From NCBI GenBank assembly GCA_026387055.1, contig JAPLML010000715.1, forward strand, positions 1 through 7,426: DNA of 7,426 nucleotides, given 5' to 3'. The number at the start of each line of letters is the position of its first letter. The first letter of the stretch is position 1. The notes under the pieces were generated by a model. The model searched no databases. It had not been told where the DNA came from and saw nothing but the letters and a program-made list of their open reading frames with translations. Source of the DNA: Planctomycetota bacterium. GTDB taxonomy: Bacteria; Planctomycetota; Phycisphaerae; FEN-1346. This document shows positions 1-7,334 of the stretch, in pieces. The position numbers and the translations under genes are program-made.

Positions 1-896
1 ATGGCGACGGCCCGGCCCTGAAGTATGTTGCCATGCTCATCTGCCGGAACGTGGCCGCGCAGGATCCGCCACGTGCCTACGTCATCCCAGGCGAACCGCC
101 CCTCGACCACGTGGACGCGGTCGGCCTGCTCCAGGATGCCGTAGTCGATGCTGATGCGCGGCAGGCGCGGGAAAACGCGGGCCAGGGCGGCGTCCATGCG
201 GGCCGTGTCGAGGTCGGGCACGAGCTGGGCCAAGCCCTCCCAGAGATCGGGCAGGCGGCGGCGGATCGCCTCCAGGATGGCGTCGGTCCGCCAGAAGAAG
301 ATGCCGCTGTTCCAGAAGTAGTCGCCGGAATCGAAGTACGCCTCGGCCACGGCCATCGAGGGCTTCTCGTGGAACCCCGCCACTTCGTAGACGGTCTGGC
401 CGTCGATCTCCTTGACGGCCTCGCCGCGCAGGATGTAGCCGTAGCCGGTGGCGGGGAACGTCGGCCGGATGCCGATGGTGTAGAGGGCCTGGGGATCGCT
501 CTCGACGATTGATTCGGCGTGGCGCAAGCACTCGCGCAGCCCCTCGGCCGGCTGGATGAGGTGGTCCGACGGCAGGCAGACGATCGTCTGGTCGCCCGCG
601 CGCTTGCGGACGATCTCGGCCGCCAGGCCGATGCACGGGGCCGTGTCGCGCTTCCGCGGCTCGACGATGATGTTCTCGCGCGGCAGGCCGCCCAGCAGCC
701 GCCGGGCCACCTCCTGGTGGCGGCGGTTGATGAGACACAGGATCCGCTCGGGCGGCAGGAGGTCCTTCAGGCGGTCGAGCGTCTGCACGACCAGCGGGTC
801 GCCGCCAAGAATGCTGAGGAACTGCTTGGGGCAACTCTCGCGACTGGCCGGCCAGAGGCGCGTGCCCTCTCCCCCCGCCATGATCACCGCATACAT
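1..896 (-). CDS. manC: Mannose-1-phosphate guanylyltransferase (GDP-mannose pyrophosphorylase), 3' end outside window
   Basis: This cytoplasmic enzyme makes GDP-mannose from mannose-1-phosphate and GTP, the mannosyl donor for polysaccharides and glycoconjugates. The frame is open for 298 codons and leaves the window without a stop. Visible motifs are the nucleotide-binding signature MAGGEGTRLWPASRE (residues 6-20) followed by PKQF (23-26), the PSDHLI segment (109-114) with the expected metal-binding Asp111, FHEKPS (175-180), YFWNSGIFFW (193-202) and SIDYGILEQ (249-257) followed by WDDVGTW (270-276). All are typical of the family. The ATG at 896 is chosen because an in-frame TGA lies just upstream at 912-914 and a GAGG ribosome-binding site (906-909) sits 9 nt before it. 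Short members of the family are about 350-360 residues and fused isomerase forms about 470-480, so the missing part decides which this is. The family call is secure; manC is the conventional symbol, not proof of pathway. Confidence 0.94.
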   Translation of the reverse strand, partial: MYAVIMAGGEGTRLWPASRESCPKQFLSILGGDPLVVQTLDRLKDLLPPERILCLINRRHQEVARRLLGGLPRENIIVEPRKRDTAPCIGLAAEIVRKRAGDQTIVCLPSDHLIQPAEGLRECLRHAESIVESDPQALYTIGIRPTFPATGYGYILRGEAVKEIDGQTVYEVAGFHEKPSMAVAEAYFDSGDYFWNSGIFFWRTDAILEAIRRRLPDLWEGLAQLVPDLDTARMDAALARVFPRLPRISIDYGILEQADRVHVVEGRFAWDDVGTWRILRGHVPADEHGNILQGRAVA

Positions 897-948
897 CGTG
901 GGCTGCCTCGCTCAGAAGGCCGCGGCCACCCCGCGGCAGTAGGCTCGA

Positions 949-1010
949 TCCCGCCGCGGCAGCAGCGGGAGACCCCGAAATCGCGAATCTCCCGCCGCTC
1001 CCGCGGCGGG
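949..1010 (-). promoter_or_regulatory. Two GC-rich hairpins in the manC leader
   Basis: The leader between the predicted manC promoter and its start contains two similar inverted repeats. One is perfect: CCCGCCGC (991-998) and GCGGCGGG (1003-1010) around a TCCC loop. The other, 949-970, is imperfect: TCCCGC pairs with GCGGGA, then one mismatch and two more pairs around a four-base loop. Both begin with CCCGCCGC on the plus strand, so they may be duplicates. Neither is followed by a T run in the minus direction, so they do not look like intrinsic terminators. They could affect mRNA stability or simply reflect high GC; no role can be assigned. Confidence 0.35.
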
Positions 1011-1025
1011 CTCGGACTCTCTATC

Positions 1026-1054
1026 GGTATAGGCCGCGAACCGCCGCCGGTCAA
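1026..1054 (-). promoter_or_regulatory. Predicted sigma-70-type promoter for manC
   Basis: Read on the minus strand, TTGACC (1049-1054) is followed after exactly 17 nt by TATACC (1026-1031). These match the -35 and -10 consensus at 5 of 6 and 4 of 6 positions with ideal spacing. Transcription would start near 1019 and give a leader of about 120 nt before the manC ATG. The site lies just downstream of the stop of the giant gene, so manC can be expressed independently of it. This is a pattern match only. Confidence 0.6.
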
Positions 1055-1086
1055 CCATTTTCCGGGGCCAAGGGATACGCGGTCGG

Positions 1087-1413
1087 TCACACCCAACTGA
1101 GCTGCGCGACGTAGTCGTCGGCCGAGTCGAATGGGAGCGTCCCCGCAGGTTTCGGGAGGCGCGTGCCGTCCCGCGTATACGAGCCGACGCTGTGGCCGGT
1201 GATCCCGAACGGTTGGTCGCTGTTGTCAGCCTGCACCGCCCGGATGGAGATTGTGCCGAGGGTCCAAGCCGACACGTTCGAGTTGATAAACGAGGCGGCG
1301 CCCTGTAGGCCCTTGACCGTAAGACTCGCGATGGAGGCGTGCGCCGTGGCGTCCCCGGCCCGCAGATTGCTGCTCCGCATGCCGCCGACCGTCACCGCGC
1401 CGAGCGGCGCGGA
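1087..1413 (-). CDS. Frame-displaced C-terminal end of the giant LEPR-XLL protein
   Basis: This stretch encodes 108 residues, from SAPLGAVTVGGMRSSN to DDYVAQLSWV, ending in TGA at 1087-1089. It continues the beta-solenoid of the preceding gene. The upstream frame ends with SLASLTLGDVANG, and this frame resumes with SAPLGAVTVGG and then SIASLTVKG, keeping the same repeating LGxxTIxG pattern. The phrases NSNVSAWTLGTISI and QPFGITGHSVGSYTR resemble solenoid endings of large planctomycete surface proteins. Adding one base near 1413-1416 would join the two parts into about 1,979 residues. An ATG at 1378-1380 lies 11 nt past the premature TGA, but no separate gene is likely. The end shows no PEP-CTERM-like tail or LPXTG motif. 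Confidence 0.82.
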   Translation of the reverse strand, partial: SAPLGAVTVGGMRSSNLRAGDATAHASIASLTVKGLQGAASFINSNVSAWTLGTISIRAVQADNSDQPFGITGHSVGSYTRDGTRLPKPAGTLPFDSADDYVAQLSWV

Positions 1414-4400
1414 CCGTTGGCCACGTCGCCCAGGGTGAGCGACGCCAGGCTCGAGGCATTCACCAGTTGCCATGGACTGCCCCCGGCGCCCGCGGCGCCC
1501 TTGATCGTGACCGCGCCGACCTTGCCCTGAACGTCCCAGACGCTCGGCGCCACGCTGCCCTTGATCGTGGCGGAACCAAGCGTCTTGCCGGTCGCCGACA
1601 CACCGGCGCCGGTGAGTCGCAGGTTCGCCTCGAAGTCGTCACTGACGGCAAGCGTTCCTACGCGCGGCGCCTCAATCGTCTCGACCGTGCCGTCGGTCTC
1701 CAGCCACTGGTTGGCCGTCACCGACGTGATGGGCATGCCGGAAGTCACGCTCACGTCGGTCGCGTGGTCGAGCGTTATGGCTACGCCGGCCGTGGACGCG
1801 GGCGCGCCGCCGATCTCGATCGCGGCGCCCGTGACATCGCCCAGTTTCAGCGTGCCCAGGCTGCCGGCAATGTCCGCGCCGCCGCTGAGGTTGACGGCGG
1901 CGGCGCCGATGCTCCTCAGAGACCCCGCCGCGTAGAGGGTGCCGGCGGCGGAGGAGGCGCCGGTGCCCGTGAAGACGACGCGGGTGAAGTCGGCGCCGCC
2001 CTCAACCTCGCCGTAGCCGCCCCCGCTGAGGGCAAAGGTGACGAGGTTGTGGAGGACGTCGGCGACGATGAGCTTCACGTTGGTCCGGCCCGCGAAGCTG
2101 CCGAACCGCCAAGCGAACAAACGCGGCGTGTCGGAATAGGCGAGGTTGTCGGTCTCGCTCGTCTCGGCGATGGCATCGGTTGAGTCGATCTTGGCTAGGA
2201 TGTAGAAACTGTCCGGCATGCTGGGCGGGACCACCACGCCGGCGGTGTACGTGGTCGACCTGCCCGGCGCCAGGCGCACCGTCTGCCCGGTCAGGCTCGC
2301 CAGCGGCGTGTCGCCGGCATCGTAGTTCTGGTCGGCTGAGGCGTACAGGTCGATGTTCATCTGCCCGGCGACCGGCCCGGTGCCGCTATTCGTGACGACG
2401 ATCGAGGCGCGGCCCTTGTCTCCAGGAACAACGAAGGCCGGCAGCGTGACGCGGCCGATCTGCCCCACCAGGTTGGGCACCAACGGCTCGGTCACCTGCA
2501 CGGCGTTGCCGACCGTGGAATTGTCGAACTCGTTCTCCTCGTCGACCTCGTCGGCCGTATCGACGCCGGCGACCCAGTAGCACGGGCCGGCCGTCACGCC
2601 CGCCGCGGCCGCGAGGTTCACCGGCACGCTGCAGGTCCAGGTTCGCCCGGCCGCGATGGCGGGAACGCGTACGGCGGCAAGCGCGAGGTCCCGTCCGAAC
2701 TGATCGTCCTGGCTGAGATAGACGTCGAGGTTGCAGGCAGCGCTGGCCGCGCCGCCGGAGTTCCTGACGGTCACCTTGACCGTGCCGGTCCCGTCCACGG
2801 CAATCTGGGCCGGGCCGGCCACGGACGTGATCGACAACTCCGCGTAGGTCACGGCGGCGTCAATCACGAAACTGCCGGAATACCGGTCATGGACGGCCTC
2901 GCCATAGGTCCGGTCCCCGTCCTGGTCCATGAGGTTCCCGGCCGTGTCCTCGACGTTCGGGCCGATCGTGAAGCTATAGGTGCCCTGGGGCAACGGCGGG
3001 AAGTCGAGTCCGCCGCCGGGCTGCGGCACGCCGAACATGACCCACCATGTTCTGGCCGAGAGGGTGGCGGGATTGGCCTGGAACTCGGGGCTTAAGACAA
3101 TCATGGTGGCGGTCACGTTGCCCGAGGGCCCTGTGACCGTGATGTCGTCCGCGGTGAACGTCCAGCGGGTGACGGGTTCGTTGAAGACCACTTCCAGGTA
3201 ACACTGGTAGAGGGGCCGGACGGAGGAGACCTTGGGGCCGAGCGAGGACGGCCCCGCCAGCGCCGTCAACGTGAGGGTGTAGTTGCCCATACCGCCGCTC
3301 TGCATACCGATACGTTGATCTGTTTCGCGCGGATCGGGCGTCGTGGTGGGGTTGTGGTTCCAGGGCGCGACGGCCGCGTAGTATTGGCCGGCGGCGGCAA
3401 AGGTGTGTTCCAGGTAGGAATCGGCCACGATGTCGCCGGGCGCGGCCTCGTCATTGTTCTCGGCCAGCAGGTTCCACGCGGAATCGTAGAGCCACAGGTA
3501 GGAGTCCAGGTTCCCGCTGGTCACGTCCACGTCGAGGCCGATCGTCTGGCCGGCGGCGGCGGTGAAGACGTACGTGTCCATGTCCTCGGGGCCGATCCAC
3601 TCGTCCCCGCCGATGCTGGCGGCGATCGGCGCCCCCGCCGCCATGGGCGTGGCCACGACGTTCACGTGGTCCTCCGGCGAAGGCAGGTGATACTCCGCCG
3701 AGATGTCGTCCTTGTCCTTCTCGTGGCCGAGGTTGGCGTTGTTGGCCTCGTCGTACTCGGCGACCACGTTGGCCGAGTCCACGAGCATGTCCACCCAGTA
3801 CTGGTTGTCGTTGCACCAGATGCCGAACGCCGACAGGTCCAGCGTGGCCTGGCTGGTGTGCGTGACGCCCTTGGCCAGGCCGTGGATCGTCACCGTGCCG
3901 ACCATGTCGCCGACGCGTAAACCCGGGTCGATGCTGAGGTTCCCCGGCCGCCCGAGCAGCCAGAACTCGACAGTGAAGGTCCCGGCGTCGGCGGTGCCGT
4001 CGTTCCTGACGCTAAAGGTCACCGTGGTGTGGCCGTCGGCGGGGAGGGGATGGTCCGGCGTGGCCTTCAGGTACGTGCCGAACAGGTCCGGCTGGATGAT
4101 GTCCGTAAGGGCGACGGCGTAGGGGCACGTGATGTTGTCATCCCGGCCGTCGAGGCGGCGCGGGTCCGACGTCTCGTTGTCGGCGCTGACGACCAGGTAG
4201 TACGTGCCGGCGGCAGCAAAGGTGTACTGGAGGTACGAGTTGTACGGCGCGACCAGGTCGTCCGGCGCCCGGCCGTCGCGGTTCTCGGCCAGCAGGTTCC
4301 AGTTGCTGTCGAAGACGCGGATGTACGAGCGGTAGAAGTTCTCCCCGCCGGGCCCATTGTCGATGTCAAAGCCCAGCCGCTGACCTGCGGCGGCCTGGAA

Positions 4401-7025
4401 CTCGTATGTGTCCATGTCGCGATCGTCGATCCACTCGTCGCCGATGGCGGCCTGGATCGTCTGGCCGACCGCGATGGGTTCGGCGGTCACCGTCGTGCCG
4501 TCGAACAGCATGGGAAGATGTTTCTCGGCGGAAACGTGGTCCTTGTCGAGGTCCTGACCCCGGTTGGCATTGTCGCCAGCGTCCAGGTCGAAGGTCCCCG
4601 CCTCCGGCACGATCATCATGCCCAGCCAGTACTCGTTGCGGTCCATGTCGGCGGCAGAGATGTCCGGGTCATCGGAAAGGTAGACCTCGATGTCGAACGG
4701 CCCCGCGGGCATGTCGCCGAGGTTCTGGACGCTCAGGTCCACCGTAGCGTGTCCCGTGGGCGCGAGCGGGTGGCCCTGCTGCACCGCGAAATGACTCCCC
4801 TGGATGCCGGGGGGCACAGCGTTGGTGATGCTCACATAGTCGCTGCGGCCCGGCCCGAAGGTGTACAGGGTCAGCGGCGTGAGCGTCAGGTTGATCCTTT
4901 CCGTCGGCTCGTTCTCGTAGTCGATGACGGGGGCGACCGTCAGCGTGACGGAAGACGCGCCGATGGGGATGATCACGTAGTCGCCCAGGTCGGCGCAGTC
5001 CACCCCGCTGTCGGCCGTGCTGCCGGCGATCGTGAACTGCACCTCCAGCGCCGTGTTCGTGGGCCCCGTGCGGCTGATGGTGAAGGTGCCCGGGTCGGGG
5101 CCGATCTCGGAGGCGCTCGGATCGGTCGCGGCGACAGAGACCTCCGGCGGCGGCAGGAAGTACACCCAGATCGGGTTGGTGTACGCCTTGTAACTGCGGC
5201 CGGGATCGGTGAGGTCGTTCATGAACAGCTCCGCGCGGAAGCACTGCCAGCCGGCGGGGCTGCCCTGGTCCAGCCAGAGTTGGTAAAGGTCGAACGTGTT
5301 CTGCGCAAGGTCATGGTACCCGGACGTATAGTCGTACGGACCGTTGGGGTCGGCGGCGCCGTTGCTGTCGTAGTGGTAGAGGAGGATGTCCTCCATCGGC
5401 ACGTCGCCCCAGGCCGTGGCAGACTGGTTGGGCCAGTCGAAGTGGAGGTCGGCCTGGTTGGGCCCGGCCAGGACGGCCTGCTCGCCCATCATCGTGTCGA
5501 CGCCGAAGTCCATGATGTCGCCGTCGCCGTTCAAGTCCAGGCCCATGGCGAAGTACGGCCCGTCGGTGACGATGCCCCGCCCATAGTAGAGCGCATCGAG
5601 GATGTCGCCGGCGCCGTCGTCGGGCGCGCAGAGCACCGTCCGGACCTCGCCGATCCGCCGCGCGCCGTGCGAGTCCGACCCGCCGACGAGATACCAGTGA
5701 TGGGGGACGCCCGTGCCGTCGGCCGGGTCCATGAGGTTGGCCAGGACGTCCTCCCACATCTCCAGCGAGGCGTCGCGGCCGGAATGGAGGGCGCCCGACT
5801 CGGAGACCTTGTCGTTCTCGCTGTTCCAGAACTCGAACCCGCGCAGCAGGTGTTGGCCGTTGGCCAGACCGTAGTTGTAGGCATCGGTGGCGATGTCGGC
5901 CGTCCAGGGCTGAGACCAGGTGTAGTCGATGATCTGGGTCCACTCGGGCGCCGTGGCGGGGTGGGCGGCGTAGCCGAACGTGGGGTAGTCCGGCCCGCTT
6001 CGGGCCGCCAGTTCATCGAGAATGGTGTTCATGTCCCGCAGGTCGGTCGGCCCGTTGTCATCGTCGAAGTTGTCGCTCTCCGTGCTCCGGATGACCGTGT
6101 CCTCCGGACCGAAGCCGTACACCAGCAGATGGTGCTGGCGGAAGACCGCCTCGCCGGGAACGTGCCAGCCGTCCACCGACATCTCCTCGCCCTTGATGGG
6201 CAGGGCACACCACGCGGCGCCGTGGGAATACGGGTCCCCCGGCGAGTCGCCCCAGGCGTTGGTCTCCGGCGCGTCGCGGTAGTCGATCAGGCTCATAAGG
6301 ACGTCCGGGTCGCCGAAGGGAGGCAACTCCGGGTTGATGGAGAGTTCGTTGTCCAACTCGTACGAGTGATCCGTGTACGCGAACCAGCCTAGGTTCTTCT
6401 CGCCGCCGATGAGGCTATCGACGAGAAGCGGATCGCCGAACTCCGCGCCGTTGTCGGTGAAGTCGGTGTGGAAGTGCGTGTCGCCCGCGTACCATCCCCA
6501 CCCGCCGCCCGACCAGGTCGGCAATGCGGGGATGAACTCCGTGGCGGCATCCACCAACTGGAAATACGGCACGCCGACGGCGTTCTTGTAGTCGAACCCG
6601 ACCCGGATCGGAAGCGTGCTGCCATCAAAGCAGGCCGGATCGTTGTAGTCGCTGGGACGGATATACCCGACGGTGTACCACCAGTTGGCCGTCATGCACA
6701 CCTGGAGGTACTCGTACTGCGTCTGCGTGTCGGGGTCGTAGTCGTCGAACTCGATGCTCCGGTCGGCCGTCTCCGACAGCCGGTCCGTCCCGGAGGAGTC
6801 GAACAGGTCGACGATCTTCCGGTTGCCTTCGGGCCCGATCGCCACAATGGCGTAGTTCATGAAGGGGCCGGGCGAGATCTCGTTGCAGGCGAGGACGACC
6901 GGCAGCGGATCGCCAGGCACAAACTCGGCGGGCACGATCACCATCAGATTCTGGGCCAGGAGAAGCCGCGGCTCCAGCGGCTCAAGCGCTGGACAGGCCG
7001 ACGGGAGATCAGTCTCAGGTTGCAT
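1392..7025 (-). CDS. Giant LEPR-XLL surface protein with CehA/McbA-type PHP hydrolase, Calx-beta, CARDB and PPC domains (frameshifted near its end)
   Basis: The frame encodes 1,877 residues and is strongly acidic. LEPRLLL (17-23) is the LEPR-XLL signature, presumed to mark exported planctomycete proteins. After a beta-rich region comes a PHP metallohydrolase domain (about 178-495) with H184/H186 (THFHT), D219/H220 (YTDHS), E280/E281 (IKGEEMS), H298/H299, H355 (AAHP) and D451/H453 (GSDSHG). These are the expected metal ligands, so it is probably an active phosphoesterase- or amidohydrolase-like enzyme; the substrate is unknown. Next come Calx-beta (about 626-735), CARDB (742-838), PPC (856-975), CARDB (979-1115), PPC (1134-1254), an SbsA/Big_5-type Ig-like domain (1264-1388), two CARDB domains (1394-1512 and 1517-1637) and a beta-solenoid from about 1640. 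The ATG at 7025 is supported by AGGGG five bases upstream and by the N-terminal position of LEPR. The TGA at 1392 is premature: the solenoid continues in another frame to 1087. Domain edges are estimated by eye. Confidence 0.95.
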   Translation of the reverse strand: MQPETDLPSACPALEPLEPRLLLAQNLMVIVPAEFVPGDPLPVVLACNEISPGPFMNYAIVAIGPEGNRKIVDLFDSSGTDRLSETADRSIEFDDYDPDTQTQYEYLQVCMTANWWYTVGYIRPSDYNDPACFDGSTLPIRVGFDYKNAVGVPYFQLVDAATEFIPALPTWSGGGWGWYAGDTHFHTDFTDNGAEFGDPLLVDSLIGGEKNLGWFAYTDHSYELDNELSINPELPPFGDPDVLMSLIDYRDAPETNAWGDSPGDPYSHGAAWCALPIKGEEMSVDGWHVPGEAVFRQHHLLVYGFGPEDTVIRSTESDNFDDDNGPTDLRDMNTILDELAARSGPDYPTFGYAAHPATAPEWTQIIDYTWSQPWTADIATDAYNYGLANGQHLLRGFEFWNSENDKVSESGALHSGRDASLEMWEDVLANLMDPADGTGVPHHWYLVGGSDSHGARRIGEVRTVLCAPDDGAGDILDALYYGRGIVTDGPYFAMGLDLNGDGDIMDFGVDTMMGEQAVLAGPNQADLHFDWPNQSATAWGDVPMEDILLYHYDSNGAADPNGPYDYTSGYHDLAQNTFDLYQLWLDQGSPAGWQCFRAELFMNDLTDPGRSYKAYTNPIWVYFLPPPEVSVAATDPSASEIGPDPGTFTISRTGPTNTALEVQFTIAGSTADSGVDCADLGDYVIIPIGASSVTLTVAPVIDYENEPTERINLTLTPLTLYTFGPGRSDYVSITNAVPPGIQGSHFAVQQGHPLAPTGHATVDLSVQNLGDMPAGPFDIEVYLSDDPDISAADMDRNEYWLGMMIVPEAGTFDLDAGDNANRGQDLDKDHVSAEKHLPMLFDGTTVTAEPIAVGQTIQAAIGDEWIDDRDMDTYEFQAAAGQRLGFDIDNGPGGENFYRSYIRVFDSNWNLLAENRDGRAPDDLVAPYNSYLQYTFAAAGTYYLVVSADNETSDPRRLDGRDDNITCPYAVALTDIIQPDLFGTYLKATPDHPLPADGHTTVTFSVRNDGTADAGTFTVEFWLLGRPGNLSIDPGLRVGDMVGTVTIHGLAKGVTHTSQATLDLSAFGIWCNDNQYWVDMLVDSANVVAEYDEANNANLGHEKDKDDISAEYHLPSPEDHVNVVATPMAAGAPIAASIGGDEWIGPEDMDTYVFTAAAGQTIGLDVDVTSGNLDSYLWLYDSAWNLLAENNDEAAPGDIVADSYLEHTFAAAGQYYAAVAPWNHNPTTTPDPRETDQRIGMQSGGMGNYTLTLTALAGPSSLGPKVSSVRPLYQCYLEVVFNEPVTRWTFTADDITVTGPSGNVTATMIVLSPEFQANPATLSARTWWVMFGVPQPGGGLDFPPLPQGTYSFTIGPNVEDTAGNLMDQDGDRTYGEAVHDRYSGSFVIDAAVTYAELSITSVAGPAQIAVDGTGTVKVTVRNSGGAASAACNLDVYLSQDDQFGRDLALAAVRVPAIAAGRTWTCSVPVNLAAAAGVTAGPCYWVAGVDTADEVDEENEFDNSTVGNAVQVTEPLVPNLVGQIGRVTLPAFVVPGDKGRASIVVTNSGTGPVAGQMNIDLYASADQNYDAGDTPLASLTGQTVRLAPGRSTTYTAGVVVPPSMPDSFYILAKIDSTDAIAETSETDNLAYSDTPRLFAWRFGSFAGRTNVKLIVADVLHNLVTFALSGGGYGEVEGGADFTRVVFTGTGASSAAGTLYAAGSLRSIGAAAVNLSGGADIAGSLGTLKLGDVTGAAIEIGGAPASTAGVAITLDHATDVSVTSGMPITSVTANQWLETDGTVETIEAPRVGTLAVSDDFEANLRLTGAGVSATGKTLGSATIKGSVAPSVWDVQGKVGAVTIKGAAGAGGSPWQLVNASSLASLTLGDVANGPRRSAR
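1395..1412 (-). other. Perfect GC hairpin at the frameshift
   Basis: CCGCGCC (1395-1401) and GGCGCGG (1406-1412) are perfect inverted repeats around a GAGC loop. The hairpin begins one base past the point where the frame is lost and directly abuts the premature TGA at 1392-1394. Such compact all-GC stems are known trouble spots for sequencing and polymerase slippage, which makes a one-base loss here plausible. No classical -1 slippery heptamer is visible upstream; the codons there are GCC AAC GGT. Confidence 0.55.
3258..4802 (-). repeat. Tandem duplicated CARDB+PPC modules inside the giant gene
   Basis: Residues 742-976 and 979-1256 are two copies of one module at an offset of about 275-278 residues. 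Matching landmarks are DKDHVSAEKHLP and DKDDISAEYHLP, DMDTYEFQAAAGQ and DMDTYVFTAAAGQ, and NWNLLAEN and AWNLLAEN. The first copy is shorter in its CARDB part: 20 residues separate the conserved E780 and W800, against 57 between E1020 and W1077 in the second copy. The pattern suggests internal duplication followed by loss of several beta-strands in copy one, though gain in copy two is not excluded. Confidence 0.75.
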
Positions 7026-7030
7026 GCTTT

Positions 7031-7035
7031 CCCCT
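7031..7035 (-). promoter_or_regulatory. Ribosome-binding site of the giant gene
   Basis: AGGGG on the minus strand lies five bases before the ATG at 7025. It is a good Shine-Dalgarno match and fixes the start, which also places the LEPR motif close to the N-terminus as in related proteins. Confidence 0.65.
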
Positions 7036-7079
7036 AGGAATGGAGACGAACGGCATGGAGGAAGAGCCCACTGCTAAAA

Positions 7080-7107
7080 ACAGTACTGCAAGATACACGA
7101 AAGTCAA
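7080..7107 (-). promoter_or_regulatory. Possible promoter of the giant gene
   Basis: On the minus strand TTGACT (7102-7107) is followed after 16 nt by TACTGT (7080-7085). The -35 box is good but the -10 box is poor, matching consensus at three of six positions. It would give a leader of roughly 50 nt. The -10 box overlaps an 8-bp perfect palindrome, CAGTACTG (7081-7088). A second AT-rich candidate -10, TATACT, lies farther upstream near 7150 but has no convincing -35 partner. Confidence 0.35.
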
Positions 7108-7229
7108 GCGCCAGGACCAGGAACCAGCTTGGCCCCTCCATAATACGACAGTATAACATCGCTTATTAGCCCCCAATAGCTCCTGAGGGCATAGGAAATG
7201 CTGCGTGGCCGGAAGGCGTGATGCACAAA

Positions 7230-7247
7230 CCGATATCATAATATCGG
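7230..7247. repeat. Small inverted repeat, possible operator
   Basis: CCGATAT (7230-7236) and ATATCGG (7241-7247) are perfect 7-bp inverted arms around CATA. The site lies about 205 bp upstream of the giant gene in a stretch more AT-rich than the rest of the window. The size and symmetry fit binding by a dimeric regulator, but no regulator gene is visible here, and chance cannot be excluded. Confidence 0.4.
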
Positions 7248-7334
7248 AACATCGCTGTCATGGTGAGTCCTTGTCTGGCCCGCTCCAGGCCCCAGCTTTC
7301 CGTCGCTAGTGCTCCGTCTCATGTGAAATGAGGG

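Noticed and set aside
82..834. Minus-strand open frame of 250 codons in the manC region
   Set aside because: Its product is a Pro/Arg/Gly-rich string in a different frame from the clear guanylyltransferase reading, which explains the region fully.
949..1010. Intrinsic terminator of the giant gene
   Set aside because: The hairpins are strong but have no T run after them on the minus strand, and they lie downstream of the predicted manC promoter rather than before it.
1392..1420. Programmed -1 ribosomal frameshift
   Set aside because: The hairpin downstream is suggestive, but the codons GCC AAC GGT offer no X-XXY-YYZ slippery site, and the hairpin starts too close to the shift point for a typical stimulator.
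1467..2183. Plus-strand open frame of 238 codons
   Set aside because: It lies antisense to the CARDB and solenoid part of the giant gene and has the low-complexity Arg/Ala/Gly composition of a shadow frame.
4029..6392. Plus-strand open frame of 787 codons
   Set aside because: It is antisense to the giant gene, whose domains are clear. GC-rich codon use removes stops from the opposite strand, and the translation is Val/Arg/Gly-rich with no domain-like pattern.
7015..7239. Minus-strand frame of 74 codons with a hydrophobic stretch, overlapping the start of the giant gene by 11 bases
   Set aside because: It lacks a ribosome-binding site, starts inside the inverted repeat, has no recognisable domain, and covers the likely promoter and leader of the giant gene.
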